This document shows, one piece after another, positions 20,652 to 33,000 of a stretch of 64,000 bases of DNA. The stretch lies in contig NC_049980.1 in assembly GCF_000003815.2 (NCBI RefSeq), positions 32,932,869 to 32,996,868 of the forward strand, read 5' to 3'. The position numbers were made by a program, and so were the translations under genes. Source of the DNA: Branchiostoma floridae (taxonomy: Eukaryota > Chordata > Leptocardii > Amphioxiformes > Branchiostomatidae). Numbering within the stretch: the stretch's first letter is position 1; each line of letters starts with the position of its first letter. The notes beneath the pieces were generated by a model. It saw only the letters and a list, made by a program, of their open reading frames with translations, made no database searches and was not told the DNA's origin.

Positions 20652-23600
20652 TCAGTAGACGAGTTTGAAGTCACTCTTCCTGACCTTGAAGGAAATGGTC
20701 TTGAGTTTCTCGTAGCCTCGCCACGGCAGCCAGTTGATGGTCTGCACCTCCATGTCCGCCTTTTTAGTCTTGTCGAGTTGTTGTCCTAAGAAAGAGCCGA
20801 GATATTCTTTCAACGGTGAAAGTTTAAATTTTTGGATTACTGATAAAATGTATCATCAACATTAACTCTCAAAACTATAAATAATTGTAGGTGAACAGGT
20901 AATAATGGGAGGGCATTTTTTAAAGATAAATCAATACATTACATTACATCGAAACCGCTGCACCGAAAAACGCCCCCTCCATCTTCATTTAACAGCCCCT
21001 CATAAGTCCGGAATCGCCAGCAGTTAGCATGATTTACTTAATGTGACCATTGTGAAGAATATGCGAGGGGGATATAAACGTAGCAAATATATTTATATAG
21101 TCATGTTTGGGACAGCATTCTTAGCATTGCAGCAACGACACCTAGCGGAGGTACGAAGTACGGCCATTAAAAACTGTAGTGTGATGAACGTTACTATTTC
21201 AGATATGAAACAGCCCAACGCTCAAACGGTGATGATATAAGTCAATACTTACCAGTGGGGTGAGCTGCGTAGCCGTTCTCATGATACCACCAACCTCCAG
21301 TCGCTACAACAGCCCAGTCTACTTTGGTCTAAAAACAGGGAAGATGTAGTCGTCGAGAAAGTACAAAGTGTGCTGGCTACACGCATAAAACGTTAACTAT
21401 ATTACCTGACTAGTTACGTTTTCGAGTATTTGAAGTAGAATAATCATATTCATTCACTGTTTTTGTGTTTGAGTCCATTCCAAGACAAAGCACTTTAAAA
21501 AAAATCAAATAAATAAATCTCCAACACTGAAGTGACTCAAGCCGATTTTCATTTGTTACTTATTCATCAAGATTTACAGAGAAATGTAAACGCTCCTATA
21601 AACGGTGAGCACCCTAACCCTAACCCTAACCCTAACCCTAACCCTAACCCTAACCCTAACCCTAACCCCAACCCCAACCCCAACCCCAACCCCAACCCCA
21701 ACCCCAACCCCAACCCCACCCTAACCATAAAACTTACGTTCCCGTCGTTATCCTTGCCCTTGGTACTGAATGGTTTCCCGTTGTGGAAGAAGAGCGCGTC
21801 CCCTTACCTAACCCTAAACCTAACCCCAACCCCAACCCCAACCCCAACCCCAACCCCAACCCCAACCCCAACCCCAACCCCAACCCCAACCCCAACCCTA
21901 ACCCTAACCCTAACCCTAACCCTAACCCTAACCCTAACCCTAAAACTTACGTTCCCGTCGTTGTCCTTGCCCTTGGTGCTGAAGGGTTTCCCGTTGTGGA
22001 AGAAGAGCGCGTCCCCGGCTGTGCTGGTGGCTTCGTCATACTCCCCTGAACACGGGACAGGGGGCATTGTTTAACGACAGCAAAATTTGGTTAACCTTCA
22101 AGCAGAGTTCAAGCAGAGCACTTGGAGTTCCAATCCTAGATTGACACAATAAGAAATTTAAAACATCCACATGCCACACTATTTATTGCCTGTTTTGCAT
22201 TTTCGGACGTTTCGGCGTCTGGACAGTTCGACCTCTGTACCCCTAACCCTCACCCCTCACCCGCACCAGAAACACTAACCCCGAACCCCTACCTCAAATC
22301 CCTAACCCCTAAAGCTCACGACACATTTCCTACCCAGGGCCCAGTCGGGCTGTTTACAGAAACGAAAAATTCATTAGTTTTTTTTTTTTCTAAATCATGT
22401 TCGTAGTGATGTTATCTTCATGTTGATGAAGGGCGGCCCATAGCGATAACTGTAGCAGCATCTCTTCTCCCTAAGTCAGAAACATCAAGCTTAAGCAAGC
22501 TTGACTTCACTGACTCAATAGGCGAAGCAGGGGTTACGAGGCTGCTCGGGAAATCCCCTACCCCATTTTGGCCGGAATGATTTGATCCGCCACATCGCAC
22601 CATCGCACATGTGACGGGTTCTTTTACGTGCCCGGGGTGTGGCTCTCCCCAAACACGGGACCTCCATTTAACGTCCTATCCGAGGGACGACTCATTTTCA
22701 CTTGAGTTAAGTGAGGAAAGTCGTGTAAAGTGCCTTTCCCAAGGGCACAAGACCGGCAACACGGCAGGCAGATTCGAACCGGCGACCTCTCGGTCACGGG
22801 CCGAATACAATACCACTGTGCTACACGGCCCCACAAGTTAGTGCCAATAAATATGTACAAGGCATGCTGTTGAATTATTTTTGGCCCATTTTGTGTTTTT
22901 GCTGTCTTTCATATCATACTTTTCGTTCCCCAAAGCTCCCTGACCGGCCCCTTTGTGGAAATTGTGACGTTAAGCTAACCCAGAACCCTAATCTGTGTAC
23001 TCACCAATCGTGAGCTTGAACTTGCTGGCTTCATCTCCAACCTTGAACTCCTTGTACATTGCTGAGGCCTTCACACCTAGATGGTGGAAGCATCAAACAC
23101 AAAAATCACAAGTGACCTTGACTCTAAGGCACTAAAAGATGAAGAGTAACATAATTTGTAGAAGATTATCATCAGTAGGTTGATCCGACAATAGATACTA
23201 GTAGTTATTCTTTCGCCCTCGTTGTTGGCCTTGTTGATCCTCTGAGTTACTCGTAACGTTACATGAATGAAACACTTTCATACATGATATGTGTTTGCCT
23301 CGATATGCAACATTTTATAATATAACCAGATAAAAGAACAAAATGCATGTAGCCTCACAGATAATCATGATGTTGAAATAAGCTGCTCGTAAGCGACCAT
23401 CACAAGCAGACATCTCAAATTTTTTCGGGAAGTGTTTCCTCATAGGTAGGATATAGATATGGAAAGGGTCACGTTTCAACTATTTACTGTATTTCTGCAT
23501 CAGCGTTTGTTGGATCGATATGGACAACAAGCCTGATACAAATGAATAGATGAATAACAAAATGAATAAACATAGATGAAATAAATGATCCTTTAAATGA

Positions 23601-26600
23601 ATTGCATAACCAATCCATCAATTGAACCCATAAATGAATAAATGTTCAGGTACCATCAAAGTCTTCCATTTCCACGAGAAGCTGGTACTTCCCCTGTGAC
23701 GTCAGCTTGGTCATGTGGTCCAGACCCAGGATGAAGTTTGTCTCGGGCGGGTTGTCGAACCCTTTCTTGTACGCGGCGAGATCCTGGTTAAAGTCCACCA
23801 CCTTCGTCTGGGACGCGTCTCTGCCCAGAATAATGGTCCAGCCTCCTGAAGAAAAATATCAAATCAAGATGGCGATGATTTTGTGGTTTTCGTTGTTGAC
23901 TTAGAAGCTACCGATCTGTGCTATTCAGTCGTATCCCCTTGGGAAAGCACTTTACGCTTAAAATCAAAAGCAGTATTAGAGCAACTGGATATATACTGCC
24001 CAGAATAATGGTCCAGCCTCCTAAAGAAAAAAAGCAAATAAAATGTATTGGAATGGGGATAGCCAAGGGTAGGCCTTTTGGTTTGGGTTGTTGACTGTTA
24101 CAAGCTATCCAACGATTCTAGATCTGCGCTTGTTATTCCCCAATGATATTCCCTTGGGAAAGATAACGCCTAAAACCAGTTACTCGAGAAACTGGACATA
24201 ATTTTGGAAACGGTCAGACGTTTCAGACAGTAGCCACTGTCTTTCGTTAGTCACACAGTTTCGTCAAGACATGTACAGTGGGTGTGAGTGAATTAAAAAA
24301 AAAACACCGTCCCTAGACTGTACATCCCTAAATTCCTTGTGTTTATAAACAACGGATATAGGTTACCCTGCGGATAAAGGTAATTAAGTTTTAAAGTTTA
24401 AAAAATGTCTTGTTCTCACCGCCCATCGTCTCCATGTCGCACTTGACCGGAGTCTTCTGTGTGTTCCCCTTGATCTTAATCTGGTACTGACCGCTCTTCA
24501 TCGAGGGGTCCATGATCTTGATGCCACCACAGTCTGAAAGGGAAGAGTGATTCATCTATCTGACAAAAATTGATAAACAGATCAAATTGCTTGTTTTTCC
24601 ACCAATTTCAACTAAATCATAAAGATACCATGAGTCAACGAAAGAAATGCATGACCCACACCATGGTTGGAATTTAACAATAAAGGTCAAGAACGTCGAA
24701 ATATGTACACTTATCATTTGTCATAATTCTATATTCACGTTTAACTGGAAGTTTTTACAACAATATTGTCAGTGAAGAATGATGGCACCATTCAGATATC
24801 ACAAGATATCCGCATCCAGATATCACAAGATACTAGTATCTGCATCCGGATATCACAAGAGATTTGAAGCATGTTAGGGGAATGTAGAATGACTCAATAT
24901 CAGACAAGGCTCTATGATGAGGGATTTAATTATTCATACTGGCAAGGACCAGCCGTTAGCTTGCATGCGCAGTGGTCATCCCGACCATTGTTGGTCATCT
25001 TGTACCCTGTACTTTGGCTTGTAAATAATTCAGCTTGTTTGAGTCGAGTCGAGNNNNNNNNNNNNNNNNNNNNNNNNNNNNNNNNNNNNNNNNNNNNNNN
25101 NNNNNNNNNNNNNNNNNNNNNNNNNNNNNNNNNNNNNNNNNNNNNNNNNNNNNNNNNNNNNNNNNNNNNNNNNNNNNNNACTTGAGGTGAATGCATGCAG
25201 ACTTCGAGCGGGACTGGCTTACGTTTCATGGTGGTGGCGGGGGGGGGGGGGGTTGGTGGCGATTTATCCCGGGAAATGCAGTCTGTCCAGGAAGGGAGTT
25301 CCTCGACACACTCCCTTTCCCGGCACAAGAGAACCTACTGTAAATGCATTTAAGTTCGCGGGGATTTAATTTCGCGGTAGCGGGAAAAAGGACTTTTCGC
25401 GGTGGTTTTAAGTTCGCGGTAACACCATAGATTGCAGTCTAATACCATAATAGAAAAATGTTCGCGGTGGTTTCAAGTTCAGGTGACCGCGAAAACCGCG
25501 AACATTAATCCATCGCGAACATTTCTGCATTTACAGACGACGGGGGCTATGATTTGACTTGATTTTTTTAGATTCACTATATGCAGGCATTGTAGAATTT
25601 TGCGCCCAAAACTGCAAATAGTCTGCATTTAGAAATCTTAATTATATTGGCACTCATAATTGATTTTTAAGATGTATTCGACATATTTTCGTTGACGTGC
25701 ACGTCTCATACCTGGGAAGTCGCCCTTGGACGCGTCCCCCTGCTTTTTCGGCGTCTTGTCTTCCACCTTCAACTCTGCCTTCTTCCTCTTGATCTCTCCC
25801 TCAAGAACGCTCAACTTCACCTCAAGTTTCTTCAGCTTCGCCTCTAACATGTCCGTCGCCTTCGCTTCCTGTGGAGTCCAAGAAAAAGACAACCCGCAAA
25901 CATTAATACATTTGGCGGGCTGGCATCAGTCCCAGTACCGAAGAGACTACCATGATAACATGTTTACCAGGCTAGTTTAGCTCCCAATGGCATGATTATG
26001 CTCGGTCACATTTCAAAATCCGCCGACGGGCAGTTTTGGGGACAGAAAAGTATGAAATAGGAACAACACAAACAACTGTTTTAAGAAGCGAGAAACTGTT
26101 TTAAGAAGCGAAAAGAAGTCGACCCGGTACATGCTAGGATACAATAGACTTTGTAGCTGCCTGTAGTAACTTCAATAGAACTAGCACTTGTACTTAGATT
26201 ATTCAGAACTAATTACAACTTTATCATCCTGACCTGTACTTAGTTTGTAAAGCAGAAAGGTACAAAAAAGTTCTTTTGTAAATTTATTTAGATGACAGTA
26301 TATTGTTATGAAGTGACCTACCTACTGTAAAGAGAAAGAAGCATTGTTTAAGGATATTAGAAAAGCAAAACACACATCTGTCTTACTGGTACACAGAACG
26401 ATATCTTCCATATACGTACTGCTATCATGATACTCTTATATCCGCCTACGTAGGTCAGTTTCTTTATACTGTATTCCAAATGCGAGACCAGATCATTCAT
26501 ACATGACTGTACTCTTATCTATAATATTTTGTTGTTCTGTACATAGCCTCGTAGTAATATTGTCTATAGAGCTATTAGCTTGTTATTGGTTGCCATACAT

Positions 26601-26917
26601 TATACCTTGTGCGATTGTTGAGCAATAAAATTCGTTCATTCAAATTCATACATTCATATCGAAATGTGATGTTGGTCGTACTAACTTACCACGGCAGCCA
26701 TGGCCTGCAGCATGTTGATCGTCACGTCCTGTTGGGTCTTCTCCTTCTTCACCTTTTCCTTCAGAGCCACCAACTTGGGGTCGGTAGCGGGCGGGCATGC
26801 CGACCCCTCAAGAGTCGCGGGTAAGTTCTTGGCCAGCGCCGCGTCGAGCGCGCATTTTCCATAGGCCAGCCCGGGGATGGAGCAGAGAAGAACGAGCGCT
26901 GCTAGACAGGGCTTCAT
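20652..26917 (-). CDS. Fibrinogen-related (FReD) secreted protein with coiled coil
   Basis: Complete 8-exon gene on the minus strand, in transcript order: 26917-26690, 25868-25712, 24533-24420, 23845-23654, 23076-23005, 22045-21951, 21328-21253, 20785-20652 (stop 20654-20652). It totals 355 residues. Exon 1 gives a signal peptide (MKPCLAALVLLCSIPGLAYG) and two mature cysteines that could link subunits. Exons 1-2 form a Lys/Glu/Leu-rich coiled coil (KATDMLEAKLKKLEVKLSVL). Exons 3-8 are a fibrinogen C-terminal domain: DCGGIK and KCDMETMGGWT at the start, FNQDLAAYKKGFDNPPETNF, GLDHMTKLT, VEMEDFDG, GDALFFHNGKPFSTKGKDND in the calcium-loop region, GGWWYHENGY, then INWLPWRGYEKLK near the end. The first conserved disulfide pair is present. 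The second (NC.../WWYN.C in typical members) is missing at both positions. In this family the domain usually binds acetylated sugars or other ligands in innate recognition; ligand binding here is not shown. Confidence 0.93.
21603..21737. repeat. Interstitial telomere-like array 1 (CCCTAA/CCCCAA)
   Basis: Starts as perfect CCCTAA repeats, then changes to CCCCAA repeats. On the transcribed (minus) strand of the fibrinogen-related gene this is TTGGGG/TTAGGG, a strong G-quadruplex former. Confidence 0.9.
21738..21804 (-). pseudogene. Partial copy of fibrinogen-related exon 6
   Basis: The 67 bases repeat the last two thirds of exon 6, encoding GDALFFHNGKPFSTKGKDND plus GN, with a kept GTAAG donor. 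The differences found by eye are all silent third-position changes. The first part of the exon (EYDEATSTA) and its acceptor are missing. An AG just upstream (GTTAGGTAAG) would keep frame but lacks a pyrimidine tract. Confidence 0.7.
21807..21945. repeat. Interstitial telomere-like array 2 (CCCCAA then CCCTAA)
   Basis: CCCCAA repeats change to CCCTAA repeats and run up to 5 bases before the donor of fibrinogen exon 6. In the minus-strand transcript the donor reads GTAAGTTTTAGGGTTAGGG. Confidence 0.9.
22310..22980. mobile_element. 'GGCTTAGGTCAC' MITE interrupted by a SINE
   Basis: The left half (CACGACACATTTCCTACCCA...GTCGGGCTGTTTACAGAAAC, 22318-22375) and right half (CTTTTCGTTCC...CTGACCGGCCCCTTTGTGGA, 22919-22960) resemble the intact copy at 8283-8450. 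The SINE at 22425-22836 lies between them. Order of events: MITE first, SINE later. Confidence 0.6.
22425..22836 (-). mobile_element. tRNA-derived SINE
   Basis: On the minus strand it starts TGTGGGGCCGTGTAGCACAG with a box A-like GTAGCACAGTGG, then a box B GGTTCGAATCT. It continues with TTGGGAAAGGCACTTTACAC and a long tail. This is a typical RNA polymerase III promoter layout. In a fibrinogen-related gene intron. Confidence 0.8.
24172..24255. mobile_element. 'GTTACTCAAGCAACTGG' element, partial
   Basis: CCAGTTACTCGAGAAACTGG followed by TTTTGGAAACGGTCAGACGT and CACTGTCTTTCGTTAG: one arm of the palindromic family. Confidence 0.6.
24296..24390. mobile_element. Half copy of the 'CGCTAGTTCACC' MITE
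   Basis: Only the right half survives: ACCGTCCCTAGACTGTACAT, then AACAACGGATATAGGTTACC and GCGGATAAAGG. It lies within a fibrinogen-related gene intron. Confidence 0.6.
25054..25179. other. Assembly gap (N)
   Basis: 126 N in fibrinogen-related gene intron 2, between a GAGTC repeat and a poly-G run at about 25240. Confidence 1.
25338..25536. mobile_element. 'CTGTAAATGCA' MITE, copy 1
   Basis: CTGTAAATGCATTTAAGTTC at the left and GAACATTTCTGCATTTACAG at the right; the interior is rich in TTCGCGG. It is the reverse-orientation partner of 50797-51004. In fibrinogen-related gene intron 2. Confidence 0.85.
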
Positions 26918-27939
26918 GGTGTCGGAGTGAGTCCGCTCGGCAACTTGCGCCGGAGTGAGTTTATTGAGTTTATTGAGATACCCTTTAGCCCCTGACGGCG
27001 TCACAAGGTTCGACTAGATGTCCTCAAATGAAGGGCAAGTAGCCTCGTTCGCAGACGTCGGGACCAGTGACGTTTATTTCTTGGCGGAGCTGTGATTCGT
27101 GAACATGTCAAAGAAACGAGCTAGGCACTTCCAAGGATCAGAAAATGAAAACTCTCCTGCCGATTGTGACTTTCACTAAGTTTGATGTTATTTGCACAAG
27201 AATTACACAAGCTATGCTACTTTTAATTTTGGACATAATCACGGCGTCTTATTTGCGTAAATTTGCATAAAGAACCCTGAACCATGATGTCCCACCTGGA
27301 CCATAGAACAACATACCTTAAAATGATCGAGAGACATCACGCCATCATTCTATGATAGAGAACTAAATAAGTACAGGGTGGGGTACGAAACGACATTTCT
27401 AGGCCTCTTCTGAGAATCTCCTCCAAAACTAATACAGTAATAGGTTCTCTATAATGGGAAGACTTCTGTGTGCGGCAAAACTACCGCTCCAGAAATCTGC
27501 GAATGATGAGGCTAGTTCGACTAGATGTCCTCAAATGAGGGACAAGTGGGTACATATTGATTTGGACCGAGCGAAGTACAGAAGAATTTGTAAATCCGGT
27601 TACCGAAACGTTGGCAGGTGGTTATTACATAAAGTTAATCACAAACAAAGACAAAACGTGACGATCACTGATCAGTTAACCCCATCTTGAGATATTCTGT
27701 TTCAAAGTCTGAAATTTAATCGGATCCTGCAGTTCTAAAAAGGCGCTAGGGGGCAAAAAGTACTCTCTGTCCCAATAGCATGCCCAGAATTCTAGATATC
27801 AAAACCGGAAAGTCCCGCTGTAGTACCGCTGCAAGCCGGCTAGGGGGCCTAAAATCTAATCTCCTTATTAAGGTCACATCAAGACCTCCCCCACGTACCA
27901 AATATCAATACAGTCCACCTATATCTTCTCGAGTTACGC

Positions 27940-27946
27940 TGTCCAC

Positions 27947-27999
<53 letters not shown>

Positions 28000-28019
28000 C
28001 ACACACACATACACACAAA
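27940..28019. repeat. CA dinucleotide microsatellite
   Basis: An almost pure (CA)n run with a few AAAC interruptions. Confidence 0.95.
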
Positions 28020-28289
28020 CGAATCTTTCTGTGTTTTGTTGTCTGTCCAGCCATACTTGTATGTTATTCCCATTGTACTGCGAATGGTACTTTTTTTCAG
28101 AAATTTAGGCCACTATTTAGTTTTGTCGCACGAAAAAAAATAGTCATCAGAAGATTCCGTGTCTCCTTATCCAACTACACTCTCTCACCCATTCACAGAT
28201 ATTCACCATTGATGTAACGTAAGGTTACCAGTTTACGTGTAGTTACAGGCTCCTTACATCTGCTTTGAAATTAGGCGCAAAGCCGGATG

Positions 28290-28440
28290 CATCGCAACTG
28301 GAACTAATCTCCAACCAGATAGAGAAGGTCAAAATCATAAAATCCCAATTCCTCTAGGTAAAAGGCCCGCTGTCCATCAGAATCGGGAGTTTGAGACACG
28401 TTACGATTTTTGCCTCCCTACATCTGCTTGGAGATTAGGG
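28290..28440. mobile_element. 'CTCCAAGCAGATCC' MITE, degraded copy
   Basis: TAATCTCCAACCAGATAG at the left and ATCTGCTTGGAGATTAG at the right are inverted. The body is diverged. Confidence 0.5.
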
Positions 28441-28745
28441 ACCCCGCGCATGACGTCATGGCTGGAACGTTGCCAGGTGAAATATGATCCACCCAGCGCG
28501 TGACCGTTATAGAGAGGCGTGACTCAGGCGTCGGCTTCTTGGTGAGTCGTGATTGGTTGGCAACAAGAAACATTCAATAGACATAGAATCTAAATTGATA
28601 TCAGAAATATAAGTGTATCATGAGCAAGACAAGCCCGATGCTGGATCGTGGCCAATTGAAATGTGATCCCTCAGCGCGTGACCGGTTACAGAGAGGCGTG
28701 AGTCAGGCGTCGGCTTCTTGGCGATCCCTGATTGGTCAGCATCCT
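28440..28745. repeat. Direct duplication, two ~95-bp copies
   Basis: CAGCGCGTGACCG, AGAGAGGCGTGA and CAGGCGTCGGCTTCTTGG occur at 28494-28545 and again at 28672-28722. Confidence 0.75.
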
Positions 28746-30179
28746 GTCTCCCTACACTGTCGTCATCGGTCTCCCCACCAAAACCTCATCCAAAACAGGC
28801 GGGTTCTTACGTCATTCGCTATTTTTGCACCCTTGTCTTGTTTTGATGTTGAGTTTGACCACGTGTACAAATAAACAAGAAGAAACGAAGAGACAGTAGC
28901 GGTTTGGCATCCATTGTTCTTTATCCTTTATTGCGTTATCAGATCTTATCATATTGCTCCAATTGGGAAAATCCCTTGCACAAAAATAAAGAAAGACTCG
29001 TGGGAAGCCCCCATAGAATTTTCTTATGCGCACTTTAATACATAGCTGTACAGTTCAAAACGCGCTTATATAGTGACATTTTCCCTGAGAGCTGAGAAGA
29101 CCATTACACCTGTGCGTGCGAGAAAATTTGGCGCGAAGCCCGGCCGTATTTACATCCAGCTCATTTGCATAACGGTGACGCAGTCAGTTCGAGGTTCGGT
29201 GTAGTAGAATCGGTCACGAGACTGACGATAAAGGACGCGCGAGGAAGATTCTCTCTATATTCACGCCAAAATTCAGCCGAAAAGAAGCTCGATATTCCAA
29301 AGCTACCTCTAGCAGCTTGTCAGAAAACACTTACGGAACAAGTTTGAACGAGGTGAGTTGTAGTTTTAGGATATTTTTTGCGATTTTCGTGAGGGAAACA
29401 TGCCACATGTGCCGGCCGGTCCGGCTTGTTCCTCATGAAAATAATTTTTTCTAAAAAACCTAGAACGTTAGAGGCAGCCCTGTTTTCTGGTAGTTTAGCG
29501 GATGCCTGCGGTTGTTGTAGTCTTCTAGTATCAACACTGATAAGTAGAACATACAATTTACTTGATTATGTTTCTCCCAAGGCTTTTATTTACGTAGATT
29601 TATCGATGTTTTCTCGGTATTTTGTCTCGCATGTGCCGCGTGTTGGACGCCCGTTTGAGGCACTTGACATGGTCGCGTAAAAAAAAGATTAAAAAATCGC
29701 GGTGGCCCAAATCAGGCTGTCAAAGGTGCCCACGTAATCCCCACGAGTTGTTCTATCGCCTACAGTACTCGTGTTGATTCAAATATTATTTCGGGATGAG
29801 ATTTGAAGAGTCAAAGTTAGCCTTCAAACTGGCTCTTTATGCCTGTTTTCGGCCTCGATTTCGCACTGCATGGGGGTTTCCGTGCAACCGATTACGATCA
29901 TATACTTCCGGGTCGTACGAGTGAGGTCATGGAACGCGGGTCACCAGGTATCTTGACGGTCTCAGTCTGCGCTAGGTTCGGTAGAGGAGGATTCAAGTCA
30001 GGCTTACGCATATTGTTAAATTAGGTTTGTTAAGGGACTCTTGGCGAAAGTATGTTTGAACTTGCAGAACGTTTTTTAAGTTTGTGTATGTTCGTATCGT
30101 CTCGGCCCACGTTGCGAATCTGCAACGGTTGTAAGGTCCCTTCCGAACGAACTAAGTTACTGGCATTCTCGTAAACATC

Positions 30180-31715
30180 AGGAGACAAACTGTGTTATTA
30201 AATTTGAATAACACATTTATAGAACAGTGCTGTAAGAAGTGTATACAGGGAACTAATAGCGGAAAACGTGTTCGGGAGACCTCCTTGGGGAGACAAACTG
30301 TGTCAATTTGAATGACACACTTACATAATAGCGCCGTAAGAACTGTATGTAGCTTAACTAATAGCGATAAACGTGTTTAGGAGACAAACTATGTCAATTT
30401 GAATGGCGCACTTACATAATAGCGCCGTAAGAACTGTATGTAGCTAACAAATAGCGAGAAACGTGTTCAGGAGACAAAATGTGTCACTTTGAATGACACA
30501 TTTATAGAACAGCGATGTTAGACCTGTATATAGCTATTAAGTAATCGCGGAAAACGTATTCAGGTGTCAAACTGTGCCAATTTGAATGACACACTTATAG
30601 AACAAAGCTAAAAGAACTGTATATAGCTAACTAATAGCGGAAAACGTGTTCAGGAGTCAAACTGTGTCAATTTGAATGACACACTTACATGATAGTGCCG
30701 CAAGAACTGTATATAGCTAACTAGGAGCGTAAACGTGTTCAGGAGACAAACTATGTCAATTTGAATGACACACTGACATAATAGCGCCGTAAGAACTGTG
30801 TATAGCTCACTAATAGCGAGAAACGTGTTCAGGAGACAAAATGTTTCACTTTGAATGACACATAACAGCAATGTAAGACCTGTACATGTATATAGCTAAG
30901 AAATCGCGGAAAACGTATTCAGGTGTCAAACTGTGCCAGTTTGAATGACACACTTACAGAACAAAGCTGAATGAACTGTATATAGCTAACTAATAGCGAA
31001 AAAGGGTGTTCAGGAGACAAATTGTGTCAATTTGAATGATGCATTGATTGAACAGCGCTGTAAGAACTGTATATAGCTAACTTAAAGCGCAATGCGTGTT
31101 CAAATGTCAAACTGTGTCAATTTGAATGACACACTTATAAAATAGTGCCGTAAGAACTGTATATAGCTAACTAATAGCGAAAAACGTGTTCAGGAGTCAA
31201 ACTGTGTCAATTTGAATGACACACTTACATGATAGTGCCGTAAGAACTGTATATAGCTAACTTGGAGCGAAAAAACATGTTCAGGAGACAAACTGTGTCA
31301 ATTTGAATGACACAATGCATTATAGAATAGCGCTGTAAGAACTGTATATAGTTAACTTAAAGCGGAATGCGTGTTCAAATGTCAAACTGTGTCAATTTGA
31401 ATGACACACTTGTAGACAGCGCCCAAATAACTGTATATAACAAACTAATACCGAAAACGTATTCAGGAGACAAACTGTGTCAATTTGAATGACACACTTA
31501 CATAATAGCGCCGTAAGAACTGTATATAGCTAACTTAAAGCGGAATATTAATGCGTGTTCAGAAGTCAAACTGTGTCAATATGAATGACACACTTATATA
31601 ATGGCGCCGTAAGAACTGTATATAGCTAACTTAAAGCGGAATATTAATGCGTGTTCAGAAGTCAAACTGTGTCAATACGAGCGTATGAATGACACACTTA
31701 TATAATAGCGCGGTT
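30180..31715 (+). repeat. Left array of ~90-bp units with GTGTCA/TGACAC dyad
   Basis: About 17 units by eye, spaced about 90-92 bp. Each has the core GTGTCAATTTGAATGACAC, followed by CTTACATAATAGCGCCGTAAG, ACTGTATATAGCTAAC, then AGCG-AAAACGTGTTCAGGAG. The core is a 6-bp inverted repeat (GTGTCA, 7 bp, TGACAC). Units differ by a few substitutions and small indels. Confidence 0.9.
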
Positions 31716-31739
31716 CAGGCAGCGCTTTTCTGCAAGTGT

Positions 31740-33000
31740 GTCAGACAAGTTCTAAGGTCCCTTCTTACGAACTAAATGGCGTTCCTTCGTATATATATAT
31801 GACTTTAGATGCGGTTATTTCATATCAATTAACAACTGATTACTGGAGTTTGGACCATGGTAGGGTTTAAAGTAACTGAAATACTAACTTGTTCAAGTAA
31901 ACTGTCAAATCTAGTACTGCGCTGTCTGAGCTGAAAACTGTGTCAATCATATGACACACTTTTGAAACGCATAATAACTATCTTATGACGGAAAACTCGC
32001 TCAGCCGAAAACTTTTTCAATCGAATGATTATACGAGTTAGGCATATCTATTCAGTCTGCTAATTTGTCACATTAATTGACACAATAGTTTATAACAGAA
32101 AACTTTGTCAGGAGGACGGCTTTGCAATTAATAACCGAGTGCTAAACAGTATAAAACTGCCTCATGACGGAAACTTTGATGGACAACTGTCACTGATAGT
32201 ATGGCACACTAGTGCGATGATTAAACAGTATTAAACTGATGGAAGACTTGGTCGGGACGACAACTGTGTCAATTAACAAGTTTTTTAAAACTTATTAAAA
32301 TTTCACAAAACGGAAAACCCTCACGGTCAGGACGACAACTGTATCAAATGACAGAAAACCTTGTCAGGAGGACAACTGTTATTTCATATGACACACTATG
32401 AAACACGATGTGAAATCAGTGTAAAATTGTCTAGATGGCGGACGACTTTTTCATGAGGGAAATTGTGTGAATTTGTCTGACACCTTTGTTAGCGATGTTT
32501 GAACCGTGTCTTAAAAATGGAAAACGTTTTCCCGGGGGACAACTGTGTCAATCTATATCACCCACAATTAGAAAAGCGCTGTTTAACGTGTGTAAAATTG
32601 ATCACGGAAAAAGTTGGACAGTAAAGAATTTGTGTCAATTTATATGACACTGTGGTAAAAAGTGTACTTTGGGCTGTACCTAACAACTTTATTGCTGAAA
32701 ACGTAGTCAAAACCACAGCTGTGTCGATTTGTTTCGACACATTTGTAGAATAGCGCCGAACGTATAGTATACAAATGTATGACTAAATCTTAACGGCTAA
32801 TGTGTTCAGGACTCAAAACTGTGTCAATTTGTATGACACACCTAAAGAAAAGCGCTGTAAGAACTGCATATAACCATTTTACAACAGAAAACTTCGTTAG
32901 GAGGGCAACTGTGTCAATTCATATGACACACAAGTAAAGTAAAGCGATAATTAAATAGTATGATCATCCGATTGAAAAAGGTTTTGTTAGAGCAAGCTTT
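31740..33000. repeat. Diverged centre of the foldback structure
   Basis: Degenerate dyads (GTGTCAAT...ATGACACAC) persist at irregular spacing, for example near 31942, 32520, 32630, 32820 and 32910. These look like old, decayed array units. There is no open frame of note and no recognisable gene. Orientation of recognisable units switches close to the right edge of this segment, near 33000. Confidence 0.6.

Larger units (their letters stand above)
26918..29636. other. Upstream region of the fibrinogen-related gene
   Basis: Includes the gene's 5' flank, a repeated GTTCGACTAGATGTCCTCAA (27008 and 27513), the CA microsatellite, a MITE remnant and the 95-bp duplication. No other gene recognised. 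Confidence 0.55.

Noticed and set aside
21532..22074. Frames with NPNPNP, TPTPTP or VRVRVG repeats
   Set aside because: Translations of the telomere-like arrays; the real coding is the minus-strand fibrinogen exon.
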